The notes below the pieces were generated by a model, which saw only the letters and a list, made by a program, of their open reading frames with translations, was not told the origin of the DNA and searched no databases. A DNA stretch of 64,000 bases, taken from contig CAZTZE010000003.1 of NCBI GenBank assembly GCA_964618215.1, forward strand, positions 60,194 to 124,193, in the 5' to 3' direction. Source of the DNA: CG2-30-58-95 sp964618215 (GTDB lineage: Bacteria; Chloroflexota; Anaerolineae; Anaerolineales; Villigracilaceae). The translations under genes and the position numbers were made by a program. The first letter of the stretch is position 1. The number at the start of each line of letters is the position of its first letter. This document shows, one piece after another, positions 40,092 through 47,968 of the stretch.

Positions 40092-41426
40092 TTATGTTCT
40101 TGGCATCCCGCGTTCGTAAAGCGCGTCTTCCAACCGCATGTAGCCGCGGATGGCCTGACTGGCGATCAAGCGCAGCGGCTCGGGCGGCCAGGGGATCATC
40201 TTGCGGTTGACGAACCAGACATCCGTCAGGTCGGTCTTGCGCTCTAGCAGCAAGTCGGCGATGGTACGTCCGTTGAGGTGCGTCATCGAGACGCCGTGGC
40301 CGACGCAGCCCAGGCTGTAGACGGCGCGCGGGTCGCCGAGGAAGCCGATTGCCGGAGCCATGTCCATCGTCACTGAGACCGGGCCGCCCCAGCGGTGGGT
40401 GAAGCGGATGCCTTTCAGGTGGGGGAACAGGCGCACCACATCCCGCTCCAGGTCGGCGAAGGTGCGCGGATTCATATCCCGTTCCATGTTCCGCCCGTAG
40501 GTGATGCTCACGTCGCTGCCGCCCATGGCGATGCGATTGTCAGCCGTCAGGCGGAAGTAATGGACAAGATTGCGGGCGTCCTCGATGCCCTGGCGGCGTT
40601 TCCAGCCGATGGTCGCCAGTTGCTTATCCGTCAGCGGCTCAGTGACGACCATGTGCGTGAAGGCCGGGACTTGTTTCGATTTCAGTTGCGGGATCAGGTG
40701 CGAGTAGGCGTTGGTGGCGAAGACGACTTTTTCGGCTGTCACTTTCCCGCCGGGAGTTTGGAGCGTGAATTTCTCGCCGCGCCGAATTTCGCTGACGGGC
40801 GTCTCTTCGTAGATGTCCGCGCCGGCCTTTTGGGCAATGCGTTTGAGTTCGCGCGCTTGCTTGGCTGGGTTGAGCAGGCCGCAGCGCGGCTCCCACCAGC
40901 CGCCCAGGAAGAGCGGTGAATCCACCTCGGAGCGGATCTTCCCCGCTTCGATCCACTCGATGCCGCTGATGCCCATCGAGGTCATTATTTCCAGGTCGTG
41001 CTGGATGCGCTTGACATAGCCGGGCGTGGTGGCGGCGCGCAGGAAGCCAGGGAACTCGTAATCCGACTGGAGCTTGTGTTCCTTGACCAGCGCGTCGACG
41101 TAGTCCACAGCCTGCTCCATGTAACGGTGCGCCTCCACCGTGCGCCCCTGGCCAAAGAGGGCTTTGGTCACGGCAGGCTCCAGGCCGAAGAGCGTCATCG
41201 AGAAGCCGCCGTTGCGCCCGCTGGCGCCGAAGCCGACCACCTCCGCTTCCAGCACGGCGACTTTCATGGCGGGGTCATCCTTGCGCAGGTTGTAGGCCGT
41301 CGCCAGCCCGGTGTACCCGCCGCCGATGATGGCAACTTCAACGCTCAAGTCGCCTTTTACCGGCGGATTGGGCGTGTACTCGCCGTAGGTGGCGAGCCAG
41401 AAGGATTTGTCAGAGTAGTCTTTCAT
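40092..41426 (-). CDS. FAD-dependent amine oxidoreductase, PuuB-like (DAO family)
   Basis: A 444-residue FAD enzyme of the D-amino-acid oxidase family. VEVAIIGGGYTGLATAYNLR holds the dinucleotide-binding GGGYTG, followed by the VGFGASGRNGGF motif and, near the C-terminus, DMAPAIGFLG and YSLGCVGHGVSMTHLNGR. The pattern resembles gamma-glutamylputrescine oxidoreductase (PuuB) and related amine oxidases. With the PuuD-type peptidase at 33604 and the putrescine-type aminotransferase at 10453 it supports polyamine use, but a glycine or sarcosine oxidase role is possible. The next gene upstream on this strand is the 86-residue EF-Tu domain-like protein. Confidence 0.87.
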   Translation of the reverse strand: MKDYSDKSFWLATYGEYTPNPPVKGDLSVEVAIIGGGYTGLATAYNLRKDDPAMKVAVLEAEVVGFGASGRNGGFSMTLFGLEPAVTKALFGQGRTVEAHRYMEQAVDYVDALVKEHKLQSDYEFPGFLRAATTPGYVKRIQHDLEIMTSMGISGIEWIEAGKIRSEVDSPLFLGGWWEPRCGLLNPAKQARELKRIAQKAGADIYEETPVSEIRRGEKFTLQTPGGKVTAEKVVFATNAYSHLIPQLKSKQVPAFTHMVVTEPLTDKQLATIGWKRRQGIEDARNLVHYFRLTADNRIAMGGSDVSITYGRNMERDMNPRTFADLERDVVRLFPHLKGIRFTHRWGGPVSVTMDMAPAIGFLGDPRAVYSLGCVGHGVSMTHLNGRTIADLLLERKTDLTDVWFVNRKMIPWPPEPLRLIASQAIRGYMRLEDALYERGMPRT

Positions 41427-41438
41427 GATGTCTCCTTG

Positions 41439-41494
41439 CCCTCACCCCCTCACCCCTCACCCAATATTGGGGGAGGGGCAGGGGGTGAGGGAGT
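41439..41494. repeat. CCCTCACCC-type palindrome
   Basis: C-rich arm CTCACCCCTCACCCAATA and G-rich arm TATTGGGGGAGGGGCAGG with AATATT at the centre (about 41462-41467). A member of the family seen at 8154, 10388, 51778 and 56124. Confidence 0.75.
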
Positions 41495-41530
41495 TTGATG
41501 GCGGATATGGAAATCCGCCCTACTTTGGAT

Positions 41531-41791
41531 TCATTCCTCGCTGGTGATCTTGAAAATGGCCGCGTTTGGGCGCACCGGTTGGACGACCTTCATCGCCACT
41601 TCCTGGCCTGGCCCGGCCTCGCTCACCGCCTGGTGTTCGATTTGCAGCGAGGTGACCTCTTGCTTGAAATCTGTCGAACGGCCGAGGAAATGGATTGTGT
41701 CGCCTACTCGGATCGTATCTGTGAGGTCAAGCACGGCCACACTTATCCTATCGAAGAAGTGCGTCACTTTGCCAATGCGGATGCCAGACAT
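41531..41791 (-). CDS. Small EF-Tu domain 2-like protein
   Basis: An 86-residue beta-barrel protein similar to domain 2 of translation elongation factors: RIGKVTHFFDRISVAVLDLT, IRVGDTIHFLGRSTDFKQEV and VGxE-type end. Stand-alone versions are widespread and have no known role; some are encoded beside peptidases of the U32 family, which is not the case here. GGAGG lies upstream of the ATG. Confidence 0.8.
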   Translation of the reverse strand: MSGIRIGKVTHFFDRISVAVLDLTDTIRVGDTIHFLGRSTDFKQEVTSLQIEHQAVSEAGPGQEVAMKVVQPVRPNAAIFKITSEE

Positions 41792-41824
41792 AGGTTCCTC
41801 CTTTCGGCGGGATTGAATCCCGCC

Positions 41825-42928
41825 CTACAAGACTGAAACTCCCATTTTTTCCATATCTTTCATCAAGCGCGCCGGTTCGGCCAGATGACCCATCATCCAC
41901 AGGCCGGGACGTTTGGCGGAACCTTCCAGGTATTGTAATAGTAACGCAACCACCGGAATGGCGGTCAACTCGTAGCCATCCGCGTGGGCGATGCTTGCCC
42001 GGACTTGGGCCTGCTTCCCGTTTTTTAGGCCGGAGGCCTGCACCTGGAGTTCCACCCGGTACGGCGGCCTGGGCAGGTTCATCATGCCCCACCAGAACAA
42101 TTTCCCCAGTGGACGCATACCGCGCCTGGGGAAGAGTTTCAGGCCAATCATGACGAGCATGCCGATGACCCAATCCATCAGCCAATGGGTTTCGGAGATA
42201 TAGAAGCCGGCTTCCTTCAAAGATGGATACATTTCAGGCAGCGGGCGCAGTTCCTCGAAGAACATCGAGTAGCACCGCTTCACGCCGATGTCGCCGCCGA
42301 AGTCAATTTTACGCATGTCGAATGAACCGGGTTTTGTCCATTGGCCGTTCTTGAAGACCTGCGCCTGATATTCCTTGAAGGCCTCCATCAACTCATCCAC
42401 TGCCTCGGTATAGGGCAGTTTGTTGCCGCCCATGTTGAGATACCCGGCTGTGACGGCGCTCTCGATGACATCCAGCTGCGCCGCAGCGTAACGCACCAGC
42501 GCCGAGGGCAGGCCGGGATGGAATCCGGCCTCGGTGATGAAACAGCGTCCGGCCTTTTTGATATCTTCGGCCAGCGATTGGAGCAGGGCCAGTTTTTTCC
42601 CCCCGATTTGCACGTCCAGGTAATCCACGCCCGCGGCGAGCGCAGAGCGGATGACCGTCTCGTACGGCGCGGAGGTGAGGGGCGCGGCGACCAGCACCAG
42701 GTCCGCGCCCCGCAGCGCCGCTTTCAGGCTATCTGCATCCGCTGCGTTGGCGCGGATGGCGGTCACGCCCCTGCCTTTGAAGTCGGCGTTCAATTTGTCA
42801 GCCAGCGTCTGCACTTTTTCGAGCATCCGCCCGGCAAGGACGATTTCGGCTTTCGACTGTTCGAGCAGGTGGCGGGCGAGCGATCTACCGGTGTAGCCGC
42901 TGCCGCCGAGGATGAGGATTTTGGTCAT
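41825..42928 (-). CDS. Saccharopine dehydrogenase-family NAD(P)-binding protein
   Basis: A 367-residue protein. KILILGGSGYTGRSLARHLL opens a Rossmann fold with a GGSGYTG loop. AALRGADLVLVAAPLTSAPY, GVDYLDVQIG and EAGFHPGLPSALVRYAA match the saccharopine-dehydrogenase-like NAD(P)-binding domain. A hydrophobic stretch (WLMDWVIGMLVMIGLKLF) is present in the C-terminal half, as in some membrane-associated homologues. GGAGG lies upstream. Substrate unknown; it is not close to the paralogue at 11964. Confidence 0.83.
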   Translation of the reverse strand: MTKILILGGSGYTGRSLARHLLEQSKAEIVLAGRMLEKVQTLADKLNADFKGRGVTAIRANAADADSLKAALRGADLVLVAAPLTSAPYETVIRSALAAGVDYLDVQIGGKKLALLQSLAEDIKKAGRCFITEAGFHPGLPSALVRYAAAQLDVIESAVTAGYLNMGGNKLPYTEAVDELMEAFKEYQAQVFKNGQWTKPGSFDMRKIDFGGDIGVKRCYSMFFEELRPLPEMYPSLKEAGFYISETHWLMDWVIGMLVMIGLKLFPRRGMRPLGKLFWWGMMNLPRPPYRVELQVQASGLKNGKQAQVRASIAHADGYELTAIPVVALLLQYLEGSAKRPGLWMMGHLAEPARLMKDMEKMGVSVL

Positions 42929-42949
42929 TTTGCCTCCGCGTAGGGCGGA

Positions 42950-43105
42950 TTTTCGCAAAGCACCCCTGTGGGGCTAATCCGCCGCTGCGATTGTTGGCGG
43001 GTAGGGATACTCGCCCTACCTGCTGGAATGTGGCGAATTGTGGCGAATTGTGGCGCAAATCTCCGATTTGCGCAGGCAAACCGAAGGTTTGCCCCACAAT
43101 TTCAT
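42950..43105. repeat. Cluster of compact hairpins
   Basis: GTAGGG..CCCTAC, GCGCAAATC-TCC-GATTTGCGC (about 43055-43075) and GGCAAACC-GAA-GGTTTGCC (about 43076-43094) follow one another, and an AAAGCACCCCTGTGGGG word (42957-42974) resembles those at 9415-9450. AATTGTGGCG is repeated at 43035-43055. No gene. Confidence 0.75.
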
Positions 43106-43118
43106 AGTTTTTGCGTAG

Positions 43119-43892
43119 TTATTTTCCTGAAATCAAAAACCTCCAGAACTTCCCAAAATCGCGCGGCTTGGGCCAAAAGGCCGGGACGCGTTGGCGATAT
43201 TCCGCGTAGCCCGCGCCGAATCGCTCGATAAGTTCCTTCTCTTCCACCAGCCTCAGCCAGAGGGTCATACCGAGCGGCATGAACAGGCCGAAAGCCAGCG
43301 CGAACCAGTTGCCGTTGAGCAGAGCCATCCCCATCCCCAGGCGGATGACCGCCGCATAGGTTGGGTGGCGGAGAATCCCGAAAATGGCTGTATCCACCAG
43401 CCGGCCCTCCTTGGGATAGTAAACATAGAGCAGGGCGAGGTTGTCGAAGCCGAAGGCAAAGATGGCGCGCGCCCAGGTGACAAAACCGACGAAGCAGAAA
43501 TACCAGCCGAGCGTCACCCCGCCGGGCGACCACCAGCCGAGCGGGATGGCCGGGCCGGGCATGTAGGCGATGTGAATGACGGCGGATAAGATCAACGCCA
43601 AACCCGGCACGCCGTGGATGGCGAAGGCGTTGCGGTAGGCCAGTTCACCCCACTTTTGCTTGAAGGCCGCGCGGCGCGTGATGAAACGCGCCAGCCAGAA
43701 AAATCCCACGCCGAGAACGCCGAACTGCGTGACCAGCGTCCCTCCCGGCCAGCGGCTGTCGAGGGCGACGAAGAAGAGCGTGACCAGCGCGAAACTACCC
43801 AGCACGTACAGGCCGATGAGCAGGCGTCCCAGCGGCGTGCGCATTTCGGGGACGTGGACTTGGATCTGTTCGAGGCCGGGTAAGGTTTTCAT
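43119..43892 (-). CDS. Isoprenylcysteine-methyltransferase-like membrane protein
   Basis: A 257-residue membrane protein with about five or six helices. The C-terminal GILRHPTYAAVI, then EEKELIERFGAGYAEYRQRVP pattern is that of the ICMT/phospholipid-methyltransferase family, which binds SAM at the membrane surface. The bacterial substrate is not known. AAGGAG lies upstream of the ATG at 43892; the longer frame upstream lacks one. It is the first gene of a minus-strand run including the saccharopine-like dehydrogenase and the FAD oxidoreductase, with gaps filled by repeats. Confidence 0.83.
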   Translation of the reverse strand: MKTLPGLEQIQVHVPEMRTPLGRLLIGLYVLGSFALVTLFFVALDSRWPGGTLVTQFGVLGVGFFWLARFITRRAAFKQKWGELAYRNAFAIHGVPGLALILSAVIHIAYMPGPAIPLGWWSPGGVTLGWYFCFVGFVTWARAIFAFGFDNLALLYVYYPKEGRLVDTAIFGILRHPTYAAVIRLGMGMALLNGNWFALAFGLFMPLGMTLWLRLVEEKELIERFGAGYAEYRQRVPAFWPKPRDFGKFWRFLISGK

Positions 43893-43994
43893 ATTTGCTC
43901 CTTGGTTGGATAACTTTAGTATAGTGCGCTTACGGGGAATGTCAAGCGGGAAAAAATCGGTGTTTCCCCACAAGTCAGAACACAACATCCAACA

Positions 43995-44115
43995 TGACTA
44001 GTAAGGCGTTCTCCAACGCCCGAAGTTGGCCGCCAGCGTAAGAGAACGCTGGCTAATCAAGGGTAATAAAGGGTTTTCTTTGTGTGCCTTCGTGCCCTTT
44101 GTGTTTAAAATACAA
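43995..44115. repeat. Nested palindromes and TTTGTG-type array
   Basis: AAGGCGTTCTC (44001-44011) faces GAGAACGC (44041-44048), enclosing CCAGCGT/ACGCTGG arms. It is followed by CTTTGTGTGCCTTCGTGCCC units (44080-44105). No gene in 43893-44122. Confidence 0.65.
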
Positions 44116-44122
44116 GGCTGTT

Positions 44123-44755
44123 CTATCTTGCGTTAAAGAACTGCGCTGTGGGCGCGTTCAACGCGGCGAAATTATCAAAGGTCAAATCACGAAAGGTAAA
44201 CCCCATCTCACCTCGCAGCCGCTCGAACAGCGCCAGATAACTTTCAGCGATGGCCGCCTCCCATTTCAGGCCGAGGCGCCCGGCGGCGGCGCGGATGGTG
44301 ACAGGCGATTCGCCCTCGATTTCGACGAAGTTCCCATAAGGCAGTTTGTCCAGCATGATCAAGGCGCTCAGACCTCCGAGGTCTTTAGAGACCTCGGAGG
44401 TCTCTATCATGTAAGTCGTGCGATATTTCTCGTACATGACGACAACCTGATAATCCAACGCCTCCAGAAAGTTCTGCGCGGCGCCAAAGTCGCTAACGCT
44501 GAATTCGATCTCCCGGCGCGACATCGCCCCCTCCATGATTGTACTCGGCCCTTTGTAATTCAGGCGGGCGTCGTCACCCTGGCGCAGGCGCAGCGCACGA
44601 TGTTCACGCCGCAGGCTGCCATCCGGCCGGTCGAAGCGCAAATTGAGCTCATGTACGCGCGGCCGCAGCAGCCGCGCGCCCATTTCCCGCAACCGCGCTT
44701 CCACCTTCCCCAAATCTTTCACGTAAAACTTGACTTCGATTTCCTGATCGTTCAC
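44123..44755 (-). CDS. CYTH-domain protein (class IV adenylate cyclase-like)
   Basis: A 210-residue triphosphate-tunnel protein. The N-terminal EIEVKFYV is the ExExK motif, then LRLRQGDDARLNYKGP, RREIEFSVSD, YEKYRTTYMI, LDKLPYGNFVEIEG and the later acidic strands follow. Such proteins hydrolyse or bind triphosphates (thiamine triphosphatase, tripolyphosphatase, cyclase). A 34-bp palindrome (44370-44403) encodes SEVSKDLGGLSA, an apparent insertion between YMIET and LIMLDKLPYG. The only start available is a GTG inside a TCACTCA heptad array, with no ribosome-binding site. It follows the biotin carrier gene. Confidence 0.82.
   Translation of the reverse strand: MNDQEIEVKFYVKDLGKVEARLREMGARLLRPRVHELNLRFDRPDGSLRREHRALRLRQGDDARLNYKGPSTIMEGAMSRREIEFSVSDFGAAQNFLEALDYQVVVMYEKYRTTYMIETSEVSKDLGGLSALIMLDKLPYGNFVEIEGESPVTIRAAAGRLGLKWEAAIAESYLALFERLRGEMGFTFRDLTFDNFAALNAPTAQFFNAR
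44370..44403. repeat. 34-bp palindrome inside the CYTH gene
   Basis: AGACCTCCGAGGTCT, loop TTAG, AGACCTCGGAGGTCT: perfect 15-bp stem, geometry identical to that in the aldehyde oxidoreductase gene (21952-21985). Confidence 0.87.
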
Positions 44756-44812
44756 TGTTCACTCATAACTTATCACTCATCACTTATCACTCATCACTGA
44801 ACACTGAGCAGT
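44753..44812. repeat. Heptad array (TCACTCA/TCACTTA)
   Basis: About eight units of the form CATCACT or TATCACT, then GAACACT. The array spans the end of the biotin carrier frame (its last codons and stop) and provides the GTG start of the CYTH gene, so repeat DNA now forms coding boundaries at both ends. Confidence 0.8.
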
Positions 44813-45294
44813 GTCTGCCTCTGCTCCACGCTCTCACCCTGCTTGACGCGGATGCGCTGCACCGTTCCGTCACGCGGCGACTTGAGCTCATTTTGCATTT
44901 TCATCGATTCCAGGATCACCAGCACCTCACCTTTTTCCACTCTATCCCCCTCGGCGACCGGAATTACGACCACCAGCCCGGGCATCGGGGATTTCAGGTG
45001 ATATTCCGCGCTCTCGCTGACCGTGCTTCCGGCCGCGGCGCGCAAACGTTTCTCGCGCTCGTCTTCCACGCGCGCCGGATACAGGCGTCCCTGCATCAGC
45101 ACCTGCCAGCCGTCTTCTTCGGGATAAACATAAGCCTCGTATGATTTGCTGTCCACCAGCAGGGAAAAGACCGGTTGTCCGCTGACCGATTCGAAATCCA
45201 CTTCCAGCGTTCTATCGCCGAGGCGGATGTGATGCTCATCGAGAATTTCGATTGAATATTCATGGCCTTCTATCGTTGTAATGTATTTCATCAT
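44794..45294 (-). CDS. Biotin carboxyl carrier protein/lipoyl-like domain
   Basis: A 166-residue acyl-CoA carboxylase carrier. The biotinylated lysine is K132 in ESMKMQNE, within the C-terminal biotinyl domain (about residues 97-166; SPMPGLVVVIPVAEGDRVEKG). The N-terminal half is variable, as in propionyl-CoA carboxylase carriers. GAGG precedes the ATG. It follows biotin carboxylase by a repeat-filled gap of 54 bases. With the carboxyltransferase at 49007 it should form a biotin-dependent carboxylase. Confidence 0.9.
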   Translation of the reverse strand: MMKYITTIEGHEYSIEILDEHHIRLGDRTLEVDFESVSGQPVFSLLVDSKSYEAYVYPEEDGWQVLMQGRLYPARVEDEREKRLRAAAGSTVSESAEYHLKSPMPGLVVVIPVAEGDRVEKGEVLVILESMKMQNELKSPRDGTVQRIRVKQGESVEQRQTLLSVQ

Positions 45295-45302
45295 GCCTCA
45301 CA

Positions 45303-45347
45303 TTCAACTGAACACTGAACACTGAACACTGATCACTGATCACTCTC
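45303..45347. repeat. Heptad array (GAACACT/GATCACT)
   Basis: Five perfect 7-bp units, three of GAACACT and two of GATCACT, between biotin carboxylase and carrier genes. The same words in opposite orientation occur at 6337 and 8104. Confidence 0.85.
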
Positions 45348-45348
45348 C

Positions 45349-46854
45349 CTACCGGTGCATCCTCTCCCAGCGCCCAACCCACTTCCAGTTGCTGGTATCC
45401 CGCTCGCCGCGCCGGACGACCTGGGCCGTGCGCGCCATGCTTCGATGCGCCACCAACGTAGCCATGATGGCCGCGATTTCCGGGTGGAGCGTCCTGCCTT
45501 CGGCGACGTCCTGCATCGAAAAACGTTCCTCGACGAAACGGGTGTCATATTGCCCGCCCATGAAGCGGTGCGAGTCCATCATGGCTTGATGGAAGGGAAT
45601 GTTCGTCCGCACGCCGACGATGCGGTATTCTTCGAGGGCGCGCCTCATGCGCAGGATGGCCTGGGCGCGCGTCTCGCCCCAGACGACCAGCTTGGCTATC
45701 AATGGGTCGTAGTAAGGTGTAATCTCGAAGCCGGAATACACGCCCGTATCCACCCGGACGCCGGGGCCGGTGGGCAAAATGCTATGGGCGATTATTCCGG
45801 TCGAAGGCATGAAGCTGTTGTATGGGTCTTCGGCGTTGATGCGGCACTCGATCGCCGCGCCGTTGATTTTGATATCTTCCTGTTTATAGGATAACTGCCG
45901 CCCGCGCGCAATGCGGATCTGTTCCTTGACGATGTCCACGCCGGTGATGAGTTCCGTAATCGGGTGCTCGACCTGCAGCCGGGTATTCATTTCGAGAAAA
46001 TAGAAATGCTTATCTTTATCCACCAAAAACTCGATCGTCCCCGCGTTGACATAACCAACCGCCTGCGCCGCCTTGACCGCCACGCAGCCCATCTTGCGAC
46101 GAAGTTCATCATCCACGAAGGGGGAGGGGGCTTCCTCGATCAGTTTCTGGTGGCGGCGCTGGATGGAGCACTCGCGCTCGTTGAGATAAATCGTATTGCC
46201 CTGCTGGTCGGCCAGGATCTGGATTTCGATGTGCCGCGCCCCCTCGACCAGTTTTTCGAGATATACGTTGCCATCCCCGAAAGACGACTCGGCTTCGCGC
46301 CGCGCAGATTGTAACAGCGCAGGCATTTCTCCAATATTCTGCACCTCGCGCATCCCTTTGCCGCCGCCGCCGGCTGTGGCCTTGATTAGCAGCGGGAAGC
46401 CAATTTTCGGGGCGACCGCCAGCAGGTCTTCGTCCGAAAGACTGCCTTCGCCCTCCGTGCCAGGCACCACCGGCACACCCGCCGCGATGACGGTATTGCG
46501 CGCTGTCATTTTGTCGCCCATCGCCGCAATGGCGGATGGCTTCGGGCCGATGAAGAGGATGCCGGCATTCTGGCAGGCCTGGGCGAAGTCGGCGCGCTCA
46601 GCCAGGAATCCATAGCCGGGGTGGATGGCGTCCGCGCCGGTCTTTTGAGCGATGGCGATGATCTTGTCGCCAAGCAGGTAGGACTGGCGCGAAGGGGCAG
46701 GGCCGAGCAAATAAGCCTCGTCGGCGTAACGGACGTGCAGCGCCTGCCGGTCGGCCTCGGAATAGACAGCGATGGTTTCGATGCCCAGTTCACGGCAGGC
46801 GCGCAGGATGCGGACGGCGATTTCGCCTCGGTTGGCAATGAGGACTTTGTTCAT
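45349..46854 (-). CDS. accC: Biotin carboxylase subunit of acyl-CoA carboxylase
   Basis: A 501-residue ATP-grasp enzyme. KVLIANRGEIAVRILRA start, the glycine-rich KATAGGGGKGMR loop at about 158-170, EMNTRLQVEHPITE and IECRINAEDPYNSFMPSTG are diagnostic. It carboxylates biotin on the carrier encoded by the next gene using bicarbonate and ATP. In context with acyl-CoA dehydrogenase and a propionyl-type carboxyltransferase it probably serves acyl-CoA (propionyl, acetyl or methylcrotonyl) carboxylation rather than fatty acid synthesis alone. Confidence 0.94.
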   Translation of the reverse strand: MNKVLIANRGEIAVRILRACRELGIETIAVYSEADRQALHVRYADEAYLLGPAPSRQSYLLGDKIIAIAQKTGADAIHPGYGFLAERADFAQACQNAGILFIGPKPSAIAAMGDKMTARNTVIAAGVPVVPGTEGEGSLSDEDLLAVAPKIGFPLLIKATAGGGGKGMREVQNIGEMPALLQSARREAESSFGDGNVYLEKLVEGARHIEIQILADQQGNTIYLNERECSIQRRHQKLIEEAPSPFVDDELRRKMGCVAVKAAQAVGYVNAGTIEFLVDKDKHFYFLEMNTRLQVEHPITELITGVDIVKEQIRIARGRQLSYKQEDIKINGAAIECRINAEDPYNSFMPSTGIIAHSILPTGPGVRVDTGVYSGFEITPYYDPLIAKLVVWGETRAQAILRMRRALEEYRIVGVRTNIPFHQAMMDSHRFMGGQYDTRFVEERFSMQDVAEGRTLHPEIAAIMATLVAHRSMARTAQVVRRGERDTSNWKWVGRWERMHR

Positions 46855-46877
46855 TCACTCTCCAATACGTTATGAAC

Positions 46878-47025
46878 AACTTATGGACACGGATTACACC
46901 CTGGCCTAGCCCGCCAGGGCAGGCGGAAAACACCGAGTAGGCCTTCGGCGGAAAAAGCACGGATTTTCCAGGTTCTTATCCGTGGGAATCCGTGAAATCC
47001 GTGCAATCCGTGTACAAATTCAGTG
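46878..47025. repeat. Inverted repeat with ATCCGTG units
   Basis: ACACGGATTACACC on the left faces repeated AATCCGTG words on the right (46985-47012). It encloses CCTAGCCCGCCAGGGCAGG and the CACCGAGTAGGCCTTCGGCG word (46931), the latter identical for 26 bp to 1301-1326. Confidence 0.75.
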
Positions 47026-47030
47026 AGTTT

Positions 47031-47681
47031 TCAAAGATTTGGTAAAACGCTCGAATCATGCTCTTCGATAAATTTTTTGAAGAACGCAATCTGAAAATCC
47101 AATTGCTCGGAGAACAGTTTCCGTCCAGTCGCGGTGCAGAGCGGACTCTTGGCGCGGTAACTTTCCAGCCGCTCGATCCGCTTGCGTAGTTTTTCGGCCA
47201 GTTTATCGTAATCGCCGATATCCGGCAGGCACCAGTAGAGCACGCGGAAGGCGCCAAACCGGTCCACGTTATCGGCGTCGGTGACGACTCTGGCTTCCAG
47301 CGTCGAAGGATTCTCCACATCCACATGTTCGGCGACCGAGGTGCAGATGTTTTCAACCTGTTCGGGCGTGTAGCCGATTTCATTCAGCAGTGGGCGGGCG
47401 ATCTCTGCGCCGGCGCGCCCGTGGTCATTATCATCCGGCATCACGTCGAACGAGGCGATATCATGAAGCAGGCAGGCGGCCACAACCAGTTCCACGTCCG
47501 CGCCCTCCGCTTCAGCGATGAGTTTGCCCCATTGGGAGACGCGCAGCGTGTGCCTCCAGCGGTAGTTCGAATCAACCATGTTATGATCCAATCCGGCGCG
47601 GTCCGGGTGTTTCAGGTAAGTTTCCTGCTGGCGGGAGCGGACAAAATCGGCGATCTTTTGCAGGCGGATGTTGATATCCAT
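47031..47681 (-). CDS. HD-domain phosphohydrolase
   Basis: A 216-residue metal-dependent phosphohydrolase. The first metal histidine lies in WRHTLRV near residue 43, the HD pair in LLHDIASF at about 73-74, a further His in AEHVDVENP and the final Asp in VVTDADNVDRFG. Typical substrates are nucleotides or ppGpp-like molecules; none can be assigned. It has no visible ribosome-binding site close to ATG 47681 and lies between the biotin carboxylase and a cyclase-fold gene, so the carboxylase operon is interrupted. Confidence 0.84.
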   Translation of the reverse strand: MDINIRLQKIADFVRSRQQETYLKHPDRAGLDHNMVDSNYRWRHTLRVSQWGKLIAEAEGADVELVVAACLLHDIASFDVMPDDNDHGRAGAEIARPLLNEIGYTPEQVENICTSVAEHVDVENPSTLEARVVTDADNVDRFGAFRVLYWCLPDIGDYDKLAEKLRKRIERLESYRAKSPLCTATGRKLFSEQLDFQIAFFKKFIEEHDSSVLPNL

Positions 47682-47792
47682 AAACTATACCTCGAATGTC
47701 ATTGCGAGCCATTTCAATTTGTGCCGAAGGCCTACGCGGCAGTCACGAATGGAAAAAAGAAAGGCTCAATATGGATTTCAAGGAGCTCTGTC

Positions 47793-47968
47793 AATGAATA
47801 CCCAACGAATAACAGAATGAGCATCCGCGCGCCGAGGAATTCGCTTATTCGTTGCCAATTCGTTGACAGTTTGCTTGACCTCCTTGAAACATATCAAGAG
47901 CTAAAAGAAAAACTTCGTGATCTTCGTGGCCTTCGTGGATAATCCTTTTTCGGTTCGGCTTGCCCGGG
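47793..47968. repeat. Inverted arrays (CAACGAATA) and CTTCGTGG words
   Basis: CAACGAATAACAGAATGAG (47803-47821) faces TTCGCTTATTCGTTG (47840-47854) and ATTCGTTG. Then CTTCGTGATCTTCGTGGCC units and a segment ending TTCGGCTTGCCCGGGTTAGG that resembles 40030-40054. Each of these two similar segments sits directly downstream of a minus-strand gene. Confidence 0.65.
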
